A DNA stretch of 64,000 bases from Mesostigma viride (lineage: Eukaryota > Streptophyta > Mesostigmatophyceae > Mesostigmatales > Mesostigmataceae). Made by a program: the position numbers and the translations under genes. The first letter of the stretch is position 1, and every line of letters begins with the position of its first letter. The notes beneath the pieces were generated by a model. The model saw only the letters and a list, made by a program, of their open reading frames with translations, was not told the DNA's origin and made no database searches. Positions 44,327 to 52,667 of this stretch are shown here, piece after piece. The stretch covers positions 1,242,001 to 1,306,000 of the forward strand of contig RPFO01000702.1 of the NCBI GenBank assembly GCA_009746045.1, read 5' to 3'.

Positions 44327-45106
44327 ATGATTATGTTTTTACCTCTACAATATATAGGACGACAGGCTCTTGATTTTTTTCAGAAAGTTGGAATCCTTTC
44401 AATTTTTATTGCAAAAACTATTAGCGGGTTGATTAGGAGGCCATTTTATTTGAGTTTAATTTTACGTCAGATAATTTCTATAGGCTATTTTTCTCTACCG
44501 GTAGTAGCAATGACTGCCGTTTTTTCTGGAGCAGTTTTAGCTCTGCAAAGCTATACAGGTTTTTCACGATTTTCTGCTGAAAGTTCAATTGCAACGGTTG
44601 TCGTTCTTTCTATAACCAGGGAACTTGGTCCTGTACTTGCCGGTCTTATGGTAGCAGGAAGAGTAGGAGCTTCGATTGCAGCTGAAATAGGTACAATGAA
44701 AGTCACCGAGCAAATTGACGCCTTATTTACTTTATCTACTGACCCAATTAAATATCTGGTAGTTCCAAGAGTGATCGCAGCTGTACTTACTATGCCGTGT
44801 CTAGTGTTAATTGGAGATATTATAGGGGTAATGGGCGGTTATCTAGTTAGTGTTTATAAACTTGGTTTTAATGGTATTACTTATATTAGAAATACAGTTG
44901 AGTATCTAGAAACTATAGATGTAGTTTCAGGTTTAGTTAAAGCTGCGGTATTTGGTTTTATAATAGCAATAATGAGCTGTTATCATGGGTATCATTCAAA
45001 TAAGGGAGCCAGAGGTGTTGGAACAGCAACTACTGATGCCGTGGTATCGTCTTCAATACTAATTTTACTGAGTAATTATTTGATTACTGAGTTATTTTTC
45101 AGTTAA
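44327..45106 (+). CDS. mlaE: MlaE-type ABC transporter permease
   Basis: Inner-membrane permease of 259 aa of the MlaE family. These form the core of ABC systems moving phospholipids between inner and outer membrane. Five or six hydrophobic helices are present, together with the diagnostic TRELGPVLAGLMVAGRVGASIAAE segment and TMKVTEQIDAL. Two close ATGs (44327 and 44333) are possible starts. The ATPase mlaF follows after 11 nt; a substrate-binding MlaD gene is not in the window. Confidence 0.93.
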   Translation: MIMFLPLQYIGRQALDFFQKVGILSIFIAKTISGLIRRPFYLSLILRQIISIGYFSLPVVAMTAVFSGAVLALQSYTGFSRFSAESSIATVVVLSITRELGPVLAGLMVAGRVGASIAAEIGTMKVTEQIDALFTLSTDPIKYLVVPRVIAAVLTMPCLVLIGDIIGVMGGYLVSVYKLGFNGITYIRNTVEYLETIDVVSGLVKAAVFGFIIAIMSCYHGYHSNKGARGVGTATTDAVVSSSILILLSNYLITELFFS

Positions 45107-45117
45107 TTTATTACGTT

Positions 45118-45879
45118 ATGACAGATAATATAAAAATAAAAGTTCGTAATTTACATAAAGCATTTGGTAATCATAAAGTACTTGACGGAATAGACCTTGA
45201 TGTAAAAAAAGACAGTTCTCTTGTTATTCTGGGCGGTTCAGGTACGGGAAAGTCGGTTTTAATTAAAACAATTATAGGACTTCTAACGCCGGATAAGGGA
45301 AGCATAACTTTGGATGATCAAGAAACAGTGAATATTTCCTCTAAAGCTCGCTTAAAAATTTTAGAAAATTGTGGTTTTCTTTTCCAGGGAGGAGCATTAT
45401 TTGATTCCTTAAGTGTCAGTGAAAATATCACTTTCTTTGCCCAGAAATTATATTCCTTAAAAAGAGATGAAATAAAAGAATTAGCTCTCAAAAAGCTAAA
45501 ATCAGTTGGACTTTCCGAGAGGATATTAAATTTGTATCCAGCTGAATTATCAGGAGGAATGCAAAAAAGAGTATCCCTAGCGCGAGCAATTTGTACAGAT
45601 CCCCAAATTATCTTTTTTGATGAACCAACTACGGGTCTGGATCCTATCATGGCCAATGTTATTAATGATTTAATTATTAAAATTCGAGAAGAACTAGGGG
45701 CAACAACAATAGCTATTACTCATGATATGAATAGTGTTAGAAGAATTGCTAAAGAAGTGGTATTAATCCACAATGGCAAAATCCAATGGTCTGGAACTAA
45801 AGAGGAAATGGATACGACAGATAATCCATATATGTTTCAATTTATTAACGGATTGTCATCGGGGCCTTTTGAGGTCTAA
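45118..45879 (+). CDS. mlaF: MlaF-type ABC transporter ATPase
   Basis: ATP-binding subunit (253 aa) that drives the adjacent MlaE permease. Walker A is GGSGTGKSV near residue 39, the signature is LSGGMQKR, and Walker B is IIFFDEPTTGLD, followed by the H-loop TH in ITHDM. Length is close to E. coli MlaF (~270 aa). It sits between mlaE and tamA on the same strand, a grouping that ties outer-membrane lipid homeostasis to outer-membrane protein assembly. Confidence 0.94.
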   Translation: MTDNIKIKVRNLHKAFGNHKVLDGIDLDVKKDSSLVILGGSGTGKSVLIKTIIGLLTPDKGSITLDDQETVNISSKARLKILENCGFLFQGGALFDSLSVSENITFFAQKLYSLKRDEIKELALKKLKSVGLSERILNLYPAELSGGMQKRVSLARAICTDPQIIFFDEPTTGLDPIMANVINDLIIKIREELGATTIAITHDMNSVRRIAKEVVLIHNGKIQWSGTKEEMDTTDNPYMFQFINGLSSGPFEV

Positions 45880-45900
45880 GTAAATAAGTAGAACTATGTA

Positions 45901-47709
45901 ATGAGCAATAAAAATTTTTTTTATTATGCAATAATACTACTAGCTACAGTTTGCCTTATTATTGTACCTTATGTGGCGCTTGCAAAGGAATCAAAATACA
46001 CTTCTATTAAGTTAATTATTAAAGAACAGCCGGAAGTGGAAAGTTCTATAAAATCAGTTATGAAAAAACTGAACGAACTCGCCCGAAATATGGAAAAAAC
46101 GGCCAAATTATATAACACAATAAACCAAAAAGCTTACTGGGAAAGCGAAGGTAAAAAATCTTTCTTACGATATTTACATTCCGAAGGGTACTATGATGCA
46201 ACTATCGAGACTGAATTTCCAGAAACAGAAAATTCCATTATTTTTTATGTGAATGGCTGGGAAAGGTATAAAGTAAAAAAAATTATTCTGAAATATGCAG
46301 AAAACAGTAATCATGACATAAACATTCCGGATATTACCGGGCTTAAAATTAAGGAAGGAGATTTCGCAGTAGCCGCTAATGTTATAGATTCCGAAAAAGT
46401 TCTCGCTAAAAATATCGAAAAGAATAACTGCCTCTTAAGTTTAGAGGTAACGCATGAAGCTATTATCGATAATTCCGATGATACTATGATAATAAATTTT
46501 ATAATTAATGCAGGGCCATATGCAACAATTAAATCGGTTGATTTTAAAGGCCTACGTTCTGTAAATCCGGATTACGTTAAAAAATTAATTCCATTTAAAA
46601 ATGATCAATGTTTTAGGCCTTCTTTCCTCCAAGAAGCCCAAGGTTCTCTTCAAAAGACAGGACTTTTTGCAATAATAAACACTGAAATACCAGATCATAC
46701 CGACAATAAGGGTAAAGTACCAATAGTATTTGATTTAAAAGAACAGAAACATAGAAGCGTAAAAGCTGGTTTTAGCTATGGAACCGATTTAGGTTTTGGT
46801 ACTACACTGGGGTGGAATCATAAAAACTTTTTTGGTAACGGGGAAACGGTAAAGACTGAAATTTCTGGCAATCAGAAGGAACAAATTATTGATCTTGAAT
46901 TTACCAAACCTTTTTATAAACAAGATAATCAAACTTTAAAAATAGGACTTTCCGGAGAAAATACTACCTCAAAAGCTTATGATAATAGAGAAGGTATGTT
47001 ATCTGTCGGTATAGAAAGGAAGCTAACTAATATATGGACAGCAGGTATTTCGGGTAAATATTCTTATAGTGTTGTTAAAGAGACGCAAGGTTCAAAGGAC
47101 TTTTCTTTTCTCTCAATTCCATTATTTATCAAGCGCGATACGAGAGATAATATTTTAAATACTCGTAAAGGTCTTGAATTGCAGTTTAAAACAGAACCCT
47201 TTTTTCCTACAAAAACAGGAGCTAGATCTTTCTTTAAAAATGAAGTTATAGCAGCTAAATACACTCCTTTTAGAGTTAAGTTTGATCCGGTTATAGCCAT
47301 AAAGGTTTCGGCTGGGGTAATTAGCGGAACGAAATCGGCAAAAATACCGGCAAACGAAAGGTTTTATACCGGCGGGGTTGGGTCAGTAAGAGGTTATGCT
47401 TATCAGCTTGCAGGGCCGATTGACCAAAAAAATCATCCGATCGGAGGTCGTTCGATGATTTTAAGTAACCTTGAACTTAGAACTAAGATAAAAAATGATA
47501 TTGGTCTCGTAGTATTTTTTGACAGTGGCAACGTATTTAGCTCCACTACTCCAGCGCTTGGTAAAAAAATGTTCCATGGTTTTGGAGCGGGCATGCGGTA
47601 CTTTACTGATTTTGGACCTCTAAGGCTAGATATAGGTTTTCCGGTTAAACCAAGGAAAAAGGTTGATAAAGCTTTTCAGTTATATTTTGGTATTGGGCAA
47701 AACTTCTAG
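45901..47709 (+). CDS. tamA: TamA-like outer-membrane assembly protein (BamA/Omp85 superfamily)
   Basis: A 602-aa Omp85-family protein with a signal peptide or short N-terminal anchor, about three POTRA-like repeats up to residue ~290, and a 16-strand-type C-terminal barrel. The barrel includes the conserved GGVGSVRGY lid-lock motif and ends with a terminal Phe (FGIGQNF), as expected for a beta-barrel signal. The size and three POTRAs favour TamA (~580 aa) over BamA (five POTRAs, ~770 aa). A TamB partner is not visible in the window. Confidence 0.85.
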   Translation: MSNKNFFYYAIILLATVCLIIVPYVALAKESKYTSIKLIIKEQPEVESSIKSVMKKLNELARNMEKTAKLYNTINQKAYWESEGKKSFLRYLHSEGYYDATIETEFPETENSIIFYVNGWERYKVKKIILKYAENSNHDINIPDITGLKIKEGDFAVAANVIDSEKVLAKNIEKNNCLLSLEVTHEAIIDNSDDTMIINFIINAGPYATIKSVDFKGLRSVNPDYVKKLIPFKNDQCFRPSFLQEAQGSLQKTGLFAIINTEIPDHTDNKGKVPIVFDLKEQKHRSVKAGFSYGTDLGFGTTLGWNHKNFFGNGETVKTEISGNQKEQIIDLEFTKPFYKQDNQTLKIGLSGENTTSKAYDNREGMLSVGIERKLTNIWTAGISGKYSYSVVKETQGSKDFSFLSIPLFIKRDTRDNILNTRKGLELQFKTEPFFPTKTGARSFFKNEVIAAKYTPFRVKFDPVIAIKVSAGVISGTKSAKIPANERFYTGGVGSVRGYAYQLAGPIDQKNHPIGGRSMILSNLELRTKIKNDIGLVVFFDSGNVFSSTTPALGKKMFHGFGAGMRYFTDFGPLRLDIGFPVKPRKKVDKAFQLYFGIGQNF

Positions 47710-47730
47710 CTTAGAGAAAAGCTAAAGTCG

Positions 47731-47758
47731 TTTCTGGTGTCCGTGGATACCGCAGAAA
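47731..47758 (+). terminator. Putative hairpin terminator between tamA and tlc
   Basis: TTTCTG-GTGTCC pairs with GGATACC-GCAGAAA across a 2-nt bulge and a tight loop, followed by the T-containing ATTTGTT. It lies 22 nt after the tamA stop, between convergent genes. Moderate support only. Confidence 0.4.
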
Positions 47759-47780
47759 TTTGTTAGTTAGTAGAAGTGTT

Positions 47781-49277
47781 TTAAACTATTTTCTGATATT
47801 CAAAATATATTTTTCTTACTGAATATATCCATAATAAACAGACAACTATAAATATCACCATTAAACTAGAAGAAATGCTATTATATGTAGCTGTCGGTAA
47901 TATAGTAAAAATCACGGATTGAACAAGACCGCTAGCAGATTTTCCAATTTTAGGGCTAATTACATCTACAGCTGCTTTACCTTTAGTTCTGAGTTCTTGG
48001 TCAAGAGGAATATATAGCATCTCTCTTGAAGTATCCCAAATAGAATATTTCGAGCCTTTTGAAAGAATATTTTGAATTGCCCCTACCGACACTGCAAGTG
48101 CAAGAGGGGTAGTGATAATTGCCCCTTCATAAAAAGAAAAAATCACCTCATCGAAAACAACTAGCACAAAAAACATGCTTCCGGTAATTAGAATAACAAT
48201 TGGGGTAATAACTGCGGCAGTAAACCAGCTTCTAGTGCGCATTATGTTAGTTCCTACTACAGTTAGGATCATTATTACAACTCCGGTCCAGAGAATGTAA
48301 ATACTGCTAAAAGCTGCAAATTCCGTAACACTTGGATAAAGCTCTTTAATCTTTGCTTTCCACACGGCTTCTACTAGGTTCATGGACAACCCAAATGAGG
48401 CTGAACAAATAAGCATCAACCAGAGATATTTTGAACGAGCGATATATTTAAAACTCTCGATTAGTCCCATTTTATTTTTTGATAATTCTTCCGGCGGCCT
48501 TAAATATAAATTGGGATTAGTCATCACTCTTTTTGTTATGTATCTAACAAGCAAGCATGAAAATATCGCAGAAAGAGCAACAAAACTCGTTGATACTTGA
48601 GTAAGCAGTATTTTGCTATCAGAGATAGTAAATAATTTTCTGGTTATGCTTTCTTCGGAAGACAAATTTAGCATAAGGAGTCCCACAACGATTACAGAAG
48701 AATTACCGAATAAGGAAAATAAAGTATAAAATCTTTTTGCTTCCTTAGTAGAAGTTATCTCGTTAGCTAATTGCCAGAAAAGCAAAATATAAAAAACGTT
48801 AGGCCATAATTCAGATAAAGTATAAAATATTATGTAACCCCAATTACCGAGAATAGCTATATACCATTTAAAATGAGGGTAGGCAGACATCAGGTAATCC
48901 AATTTTTCTCCATTCATATGAAAAAAATCGATATTGGGATATAATATGAAAGCAAAAATCACGTAAAAACCGGTAAAAAAAGAGACAAGGTGGTAGAATA
49001 TTTTCTCAAAAGTTAAATGATTGATAAGTTTTGCATAGATAATAACAAATATGGTTGCAGCTGGAGTTACACAATATACTTTTGCAAAACTTGTTATCTC
49101 GGCACTAATCTCAGAAATTAATATGCTGTCTTTTAAGATTCTTAAAATATTTTGGTTAAATAAAACACAAAACATCAAAGCGGCCATCGGTATGAATTTA
49201 GCTAATTCATATCTTTTTATAGGCCAAAAAATAGTTCTGATTTTACTTTGAAAATGATCTGAGTCTGATTGCGACAT
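47781..49277 (-). CDS. tlc: ATP/ADP translocase
   Basis: Tlc-family nucleotide transporter of 498 aa, the marker of rickettsial and chlamydial energy parasites. About 12 transmembrane helices are visible. Family marks include FWPIKRYELAKFIPMAALMF at the N-terminus, ILRILKDSILI and a central cytoplasmic loop with PPEELSKNKMGLIESFKYI. Rickettsiales usually have several Tlc paralogues that exchange ATP/ADP or import other nucleotides, so the exact substrate of this copy is not certain. A terminator-like hairpin lies about 20 nt upstream of its ATG (49298-49332). Confidence 0.93.
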   Translation of the reverse strand: MSQSDSDHFQSKIRTIFWPIKRYELAKFIPMAALMFCVLFNQNILRILKDSILISEISAEITSFAKVYCVTPAATIFVIIYAKLINHLTFEKIFYHLVSFFTGFYVIFAFILYPNIDFFHMNGEKLDYLMSAYPHFKWYIAILGNWGYIIFYTLSELWPNVFYILLFWQLANEITSTKEAKRFYTLFSLFGNSSVIVVGLLMLNLSSEESITRKLFTISDSKILLTQVSTSFVALSAIFSCLLVRYITKRVMTNPNLYLRPPEELSKNKMGLIESFKYIARSKYLWLMLICSASFGLSMNLVEAVWKAKIKELYPSVTEFAAFSSIYILWTGVVIMILTVVGTNIMRTRSWFTAAVITPIVILITGSMFFVLVVFDEVIFSFYEGAIITTPLALAVSVGAIQNILSKGSKYSIWDTSREMLYIPLDQELRTKGKAAVDVISPKIGKSASGLVQSVIFTILPTATYNSISSSLMVIFIVVCLLWIYSVRKIYFEYQKIV

Positions 49278-49297
49278 TGCTTAATAACACCTATGAC

Positions 49298-49332
49298 AAA
49301 AAAAAAACTTAAAATATGTTCTGTTTTAAGTT
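49298..49332 (-). terminator. Terminator-like hairpin in the tlc leader
   Basis: On the minus strand AACTTAAAA and TTTTAAGTT (9-bp perfect arms, 49306-49314 and 49324-49332, 9-nt loop) are followed by ten T residues (49298-49307, partly shared with the arm), ending about 20 nt before the tlc ATG. This has the shape of an intrinsic terminator inside a leader, hence a possible attenuator. The stem is AT-rich and weak. Confidence 0.4.
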
Positions 49333-49428
49333 ATTTTTAGTCGTAAGGCTGCAAAGCTTCTTTATATCTAAATAGTGATTTAAAAAACCTTGTAAAGCCG
49401 TAAGTCAACGATAAAAAATTTAAGGGAT

Positions 49429-49434
49429 TATAAT
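49429..49434 (+). promoter_or_regulatory. Putative -10 box of phaC
   Basis: Perfect TATAAT 39 nt before the phaC ATG. The best -35 (TCAACG, 18-nt spacing) is weak, so the promoter is only partly supported. Confidence 0.4.
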
Positions 49435-49473
49435 CAGCTTTAAATAACCCGTCAAGCGCAAATACAGGTAAAC

Positions 49474-50496
49474 ATGTTTTCTTTTTGTAATGAGTCACAT
49501 AAAATATATCAAGAAGATTACTGTAAATATTTAGATTTAGACCAAGGATGGGATAATTACAAATTAGGTGCTATAAAATCTGGTTACAATTCTAAACTTT
49601 CTAATTTATGGTTATTTAAATCAGGCACATCCTCTAATCAAACTTTTGTCATAGTACCTTCTCTATTTAACTCTCCTGCGATATTGTTTTTAAACCGGAA
49701 GCAGAATTATATTGAATATGTTAAATCATTTGGTGACGTTTACTTAATTGAATGGAAAGAAACCAAAGACACTTTGAAATTATATGATTATGCAAAGGAC
49801 GTTGCTAAAGCTGTAAGATTTGTCCAGGATAGAACATCCACTCAGCCAAATCTGGTCGGCCACTGTATAGGAGGAAATATAGTAATCTTCTCTACATTTA
49901 TTTATAACAATATAAAATCTCTAACTTTGCTTACTACACCTTGGGACTATTCGCATTTTGCTGCTCCGTACTTTTTATCAGAAGCTTTACAGATAAAAAA
50001 AGCTATATACGGCTTAGACACAGTACCTAAAATTTATATACAAATGATGTTTTTTATGCTGTTTCCAAGCCATTATCAAACAAAGGTAAATAAGTATTTT
50101 GCTCTCAAAACGCAAGAAGCGAGAGAAAAATATTTGCGTATTGAACAATGGTTACAGTCAGGTATAGAAATTCCAGTTTCGGTATATAACGAGATTCTAG
50201 ATGAAATAATTGCTAAAAATGCCCTAATTAGTAACACCATATATATTAACGATCAGCCTGTTTCTTTAGAAAAAATCGATGTTCCAACCTGTATTATTTC
50301 AGCTAAAGACGATCAAATTGTTCCTATTTCTTCAATAGTTCCTTTGCAAAAGGAGATAAAAAAATCTACACTTATATCGGTTGACGGTGGTCATATAAAC
50401 TATTTGGTAAATAATGACCAGAAATTTAAGAAACAATATACTCAGTGGTTGTGCAACCAAAATTTAATTAGCATCAAGAGAGGTATAAAAAAATGA
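49474..50496 (+). CDS. phaC: Polyhydroxyalkanoate synthase-like protein (short, class III size)
   Basis: An alpha/beta hydrolase-fold protein of 340 aa resembling poly(3-hydroxyalkanoate) synthase. The lipase-like box is GHCIGG with nucleophile Cys131, as in PhaC where Cys replaces Ser. The charge relay is completed by Asp in SAKDDQIV and His in DGGHINYL. Class I PhaC is ~590 aa; this protein lacks that N-terminal extension and is close to class III PhaC (~355 aa), although no PhaE partner is adjacent. It overlaps phaA by 4 nt, which supports a polymer-synthesis role. Confidence 0.78.
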   Translation: MFSFCNESHKIYQEDYCKYLDLDQGWDNYKLGAIKSGYNSKLSNLWLFKSGTSSNQTFVIVPSLFNSPAILFLNRKQNYIEYVKSFGDVYLIEWKETKDTLKLYDYAKDVAKAVRFVQDRTSTQPNLVGHCIGGNIVIFSTFIYNNIKSLTLLTTPWDYSHFAAPYFLSEALQIKKAIYGLDTVPKIYIQMMFFMLFPSHYQTKVNKYFALKTQEAREKYLRIEQWLQSGIEIPVSVYNEILDEIIAKNALISNTIYINDQPVSLEKIDVPTCIISAKDDQIVPISSIVPLQKEIKKSTLISVDGGHINYLVNNDQKFKKQYTQWLCNQNLISIKRGIKK

Positions 50497-51668
50497 AGGA
50501 AGTATTTATTACACATGCTAAAAGAACTGCGGTAGGTTCATTTTTAGGGAGTTTGTCACAAATTCCAGCTCCTGCGCTTGGTGCAAGCGTAATTAAAGCT
50601 ATATTAGATGACAGTAAAGTCGATAATAAATTAATCAGCGAAGTAATATTAGGACAGGTAATTACCGGCGGATCAGGGCAGAATCCCGCTCGTCAGGCTG
50701 CTATTAAAGCAGGTATGGATACATCCGTTCCGGCCGTTACTATCAATAAAGTTTGTGGTTCGGGGTTAAAGGCGGTATCAATAGCTGCGAATGCTATTGC
50801 TTGCAAACAAGCTGATTTAATTATTGCAGGAGGACAGGAAAATATGTCTCTTGGAATGCACGGTACTTACATTAGGTGTGGTAAAAAATTTGGTGATGAG
50901 AAATTAATTGATTTTATGATGTATGATGGTTTAACTGATGTTTTTTCGGGTGTTGCAATGGGGATTACAGCAGAAAATATTGCCAAAAAATTTAACATTT
51001 CCAGAGAAATGCAGGATGAATTTGCAGTTAAATCCCAAGCAAAAGCAGCAGCCGCTCAAAAAAATGGTAGATTTAAAAATGAAATCGTACCGATTGAAGT
51101 GCAAATGAAAAAAGAAACAAAAACCTTTGATTACGATGAAGGGGTAAGAGGAGATTCTTCCCTAGAAGTTCTAAACAAGCTACGGCCGGCATTTGATCCT
51201 GCCGGTACTGTTACAGCCGGTAACGCTTCAACCATAAACGATGGTGCAGCAGCAGTACTGGTTGCTTCAGAAGAAGCAGTCAAGAAATATAATTTAAATC
51301 CGATTGCTAGAATTGTTTCAACTGGTATGTGCGGGGTTGATCCTTTAATCATGGGTACAGGTCCGGTGCCAGCTGCGAAATTAGCGTTGGCAAGAGCGGG
51401 ATGGAGTGTTGATGACCTTGATCTCATAGAAGCAAATGAAGCATTTGCCGTGCAGGCATGTTATGTTAATGAGCAGATGAAATGGGATACGAGCAAAGTT
51501 AATGTTAATGGCGGCGCTGTCGCTATTGGCCATCCGATTGGAGCAAGTGGTGCTAGAGTCTTAGTGACTTTATTGCACGAAATGCAAAAAATATCAGCTA
51601 AAAAGGCTCTTGCTACCTTGTGTATCGGCGGAGGGATGGGTATTGCTATGTGCTTTGAAAAACCATAG
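50493..51668 (+). CDS. phaA: Acetyl-CoA acetyltransferase (thiolase)
   Basis: Biosynthetic thiolase of 391 aa condensing two acetyl-CoA to acetoacetyl-CoA. Cys88 in NKVCGSG is the acyl-accepting nucleophile; GHPIGASGAR carries the catalytic His, and CIGGGMGIA the second catalytic Cys. Its coupling to phaC (ATGA-type overlap) points to polyhydroxybutyrate precursor supply. The reductase phaB is not in the window. Confidence 0.93.
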   Translation: MKEVFITHAKRTAVGSFLGSLSQIPAPALGASVIKAILDDSKVDNKLISEVILGQVITGGSGQNPARQAAIKAGMDTSVPAVTINKVCGSGLKAVSIAANAIACKQADLIIAGGQENMSLGMHGTYIRCGKKFGDEKLIDFMMYDGLTDVFSGVAMGITAENIAKKFNISREMQDEFAVKSQAKAAAAQKNGRFKNEIVPIEVQMKKETKTFDYDEGVRGDSSLEVLNKLRPAFDPAGTVTAGNASTINDGAAAVLVASEEAVKKYNLNPIARIVSTGMCGVDPLIMGTGPVPAAKLALARAGWSVDDLDLIEANEAFAVQACYVNEQMKWDTSKVNVNGGAVAIGHPIGASGARVLVTLLHEMQKISAKKALATLCIGGGMGIAMCFEKP

Positions 51669-51680
51669 ATTAAATTTATT

Positions 51681-52574
51681 GTGAAAACCACTCTACCCCC
51701 ACGTTCTCTTATAGCTCGGGACAGATTAGCCAGGGTTACAGAGGAAATTCTGGCTTCAGCTAAAGATAAAATAGCTATGATTATCCTTTTTGGTTCTTAC
51801 GCAAAAGGAACGTGGGTACAGGATTGGTACACTGAAGGCCATATACTTTACAGTTACCAGAGTGATTTTGACATTATGGTTATAGTTAAACCAAAATATG
51901 GAGGTGGAGCAGCCCGCTTTCGGATAGAAGATAATATAAAAAGACGATTAGAAAAAAAAGGACTTCGTGGGTTGGGATTAAAAGAGCCATTAGTAACTAT
52001 TGTGCTGGAATCTATTAACGTCGTAAACGAGCACCTGGAACAGGGACAGTATTTTTTTACCGATATCAAAAAGGAAGGAGTGCTACTTTATGATAGTGGT
52101 GAATTTAAACTATCAGAAGCGAAAGAGCTACTGCCTGAAAAAAGAAAAGAAATATCACAAAAAGATTATAATCACTGGTTTGGCAAGGGTACCTCGTTTT
52201 TTATTGACACCTTTCACGCTCTGGAAAGGGAAGATTTTAACAAAGGAGCTTTTGAGCTTCATCAAGCCACTGAGAGTTTTTATAGTACTATTCTGCTAGT
52301 TTTTACAGGTTATAAACCAAAACTTCATGATATATTACAGCTTAGCCAAATGGCCAGGAGTTATAACCATGAATTATTTAAAATATTTCCTTGTGAGACT
52401 GACGAGCAAAAAAAATGTTTTGAATTGCTCGCAAAAGCGTATATTGATGCCAGGTATAACTATGAATATAGGATTACCAAGAAAGAACTGCTTTATTTAA
52501 TTGAAAGAGTGGAAAAACTACAGAAAGTAACAGAGAAAATCTGCCTTGAGAATATTAATAGAGAAATAGCATAA
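51681..52574 (+). CDS. MNT-HEPN fusion protein (nucleotidyltransferase plus HEPN domain)
   Basis: A 297-aa protein. The N-terminal minimal nucleotidyltransferase shows GSYAKG at about 38-43 and the metal-binding pair in SDFD (Asp62, Asp64), separated by an unusually long ~20-residue insert. The C-terminal HEPN domain (about 160-290) has the YIDARYNYEY segment seen in such fusions. The RNase motif R-x4-6-H is not present, as no His follows, so this HEPN part is probably not an active nuclease. Separate MNT and HEPN genes form toxin-antitoxin pairs of the MntA-HepT type; fused forms are of uncertain function. The start is GTG 51681, 12 nt after phaA; no ATG occurs nearby. Confidence 0.8.
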   Translation: MKTTLPPRSLIARDRLARVTEEILASAKDKIAMIILFGSYAKGTWVQDWYTEGHILYSYQSDFDIMVIVKPKYGGGAARFRIEDNIKRRLEKKGLRGLGLKEPLVTIVLESINVVNEHLEQGQYFFTDIKKEGVLLYDSGEFKLSEAKELLPEKRKEISQKDYNHWFGKGTSFFIDTFHALEREDFNKGAFELHQATESFYSTILLVFTGYKPKLHDILQLSQMARSYNHELFKIFPCETDEQKKCFELLAKAYIDARYNYEYRITKKELLYLIERVEKLQKVTEKICLENINREIA

Positions 52575-52667
52575 TAGTTTTATAAAATATTTTTTGCTAC
52601 CATATTTGAATTTTACTTTTCAGTAACTATATATCATATGAATCAAGCAACAATTTAAGGGAAAATT

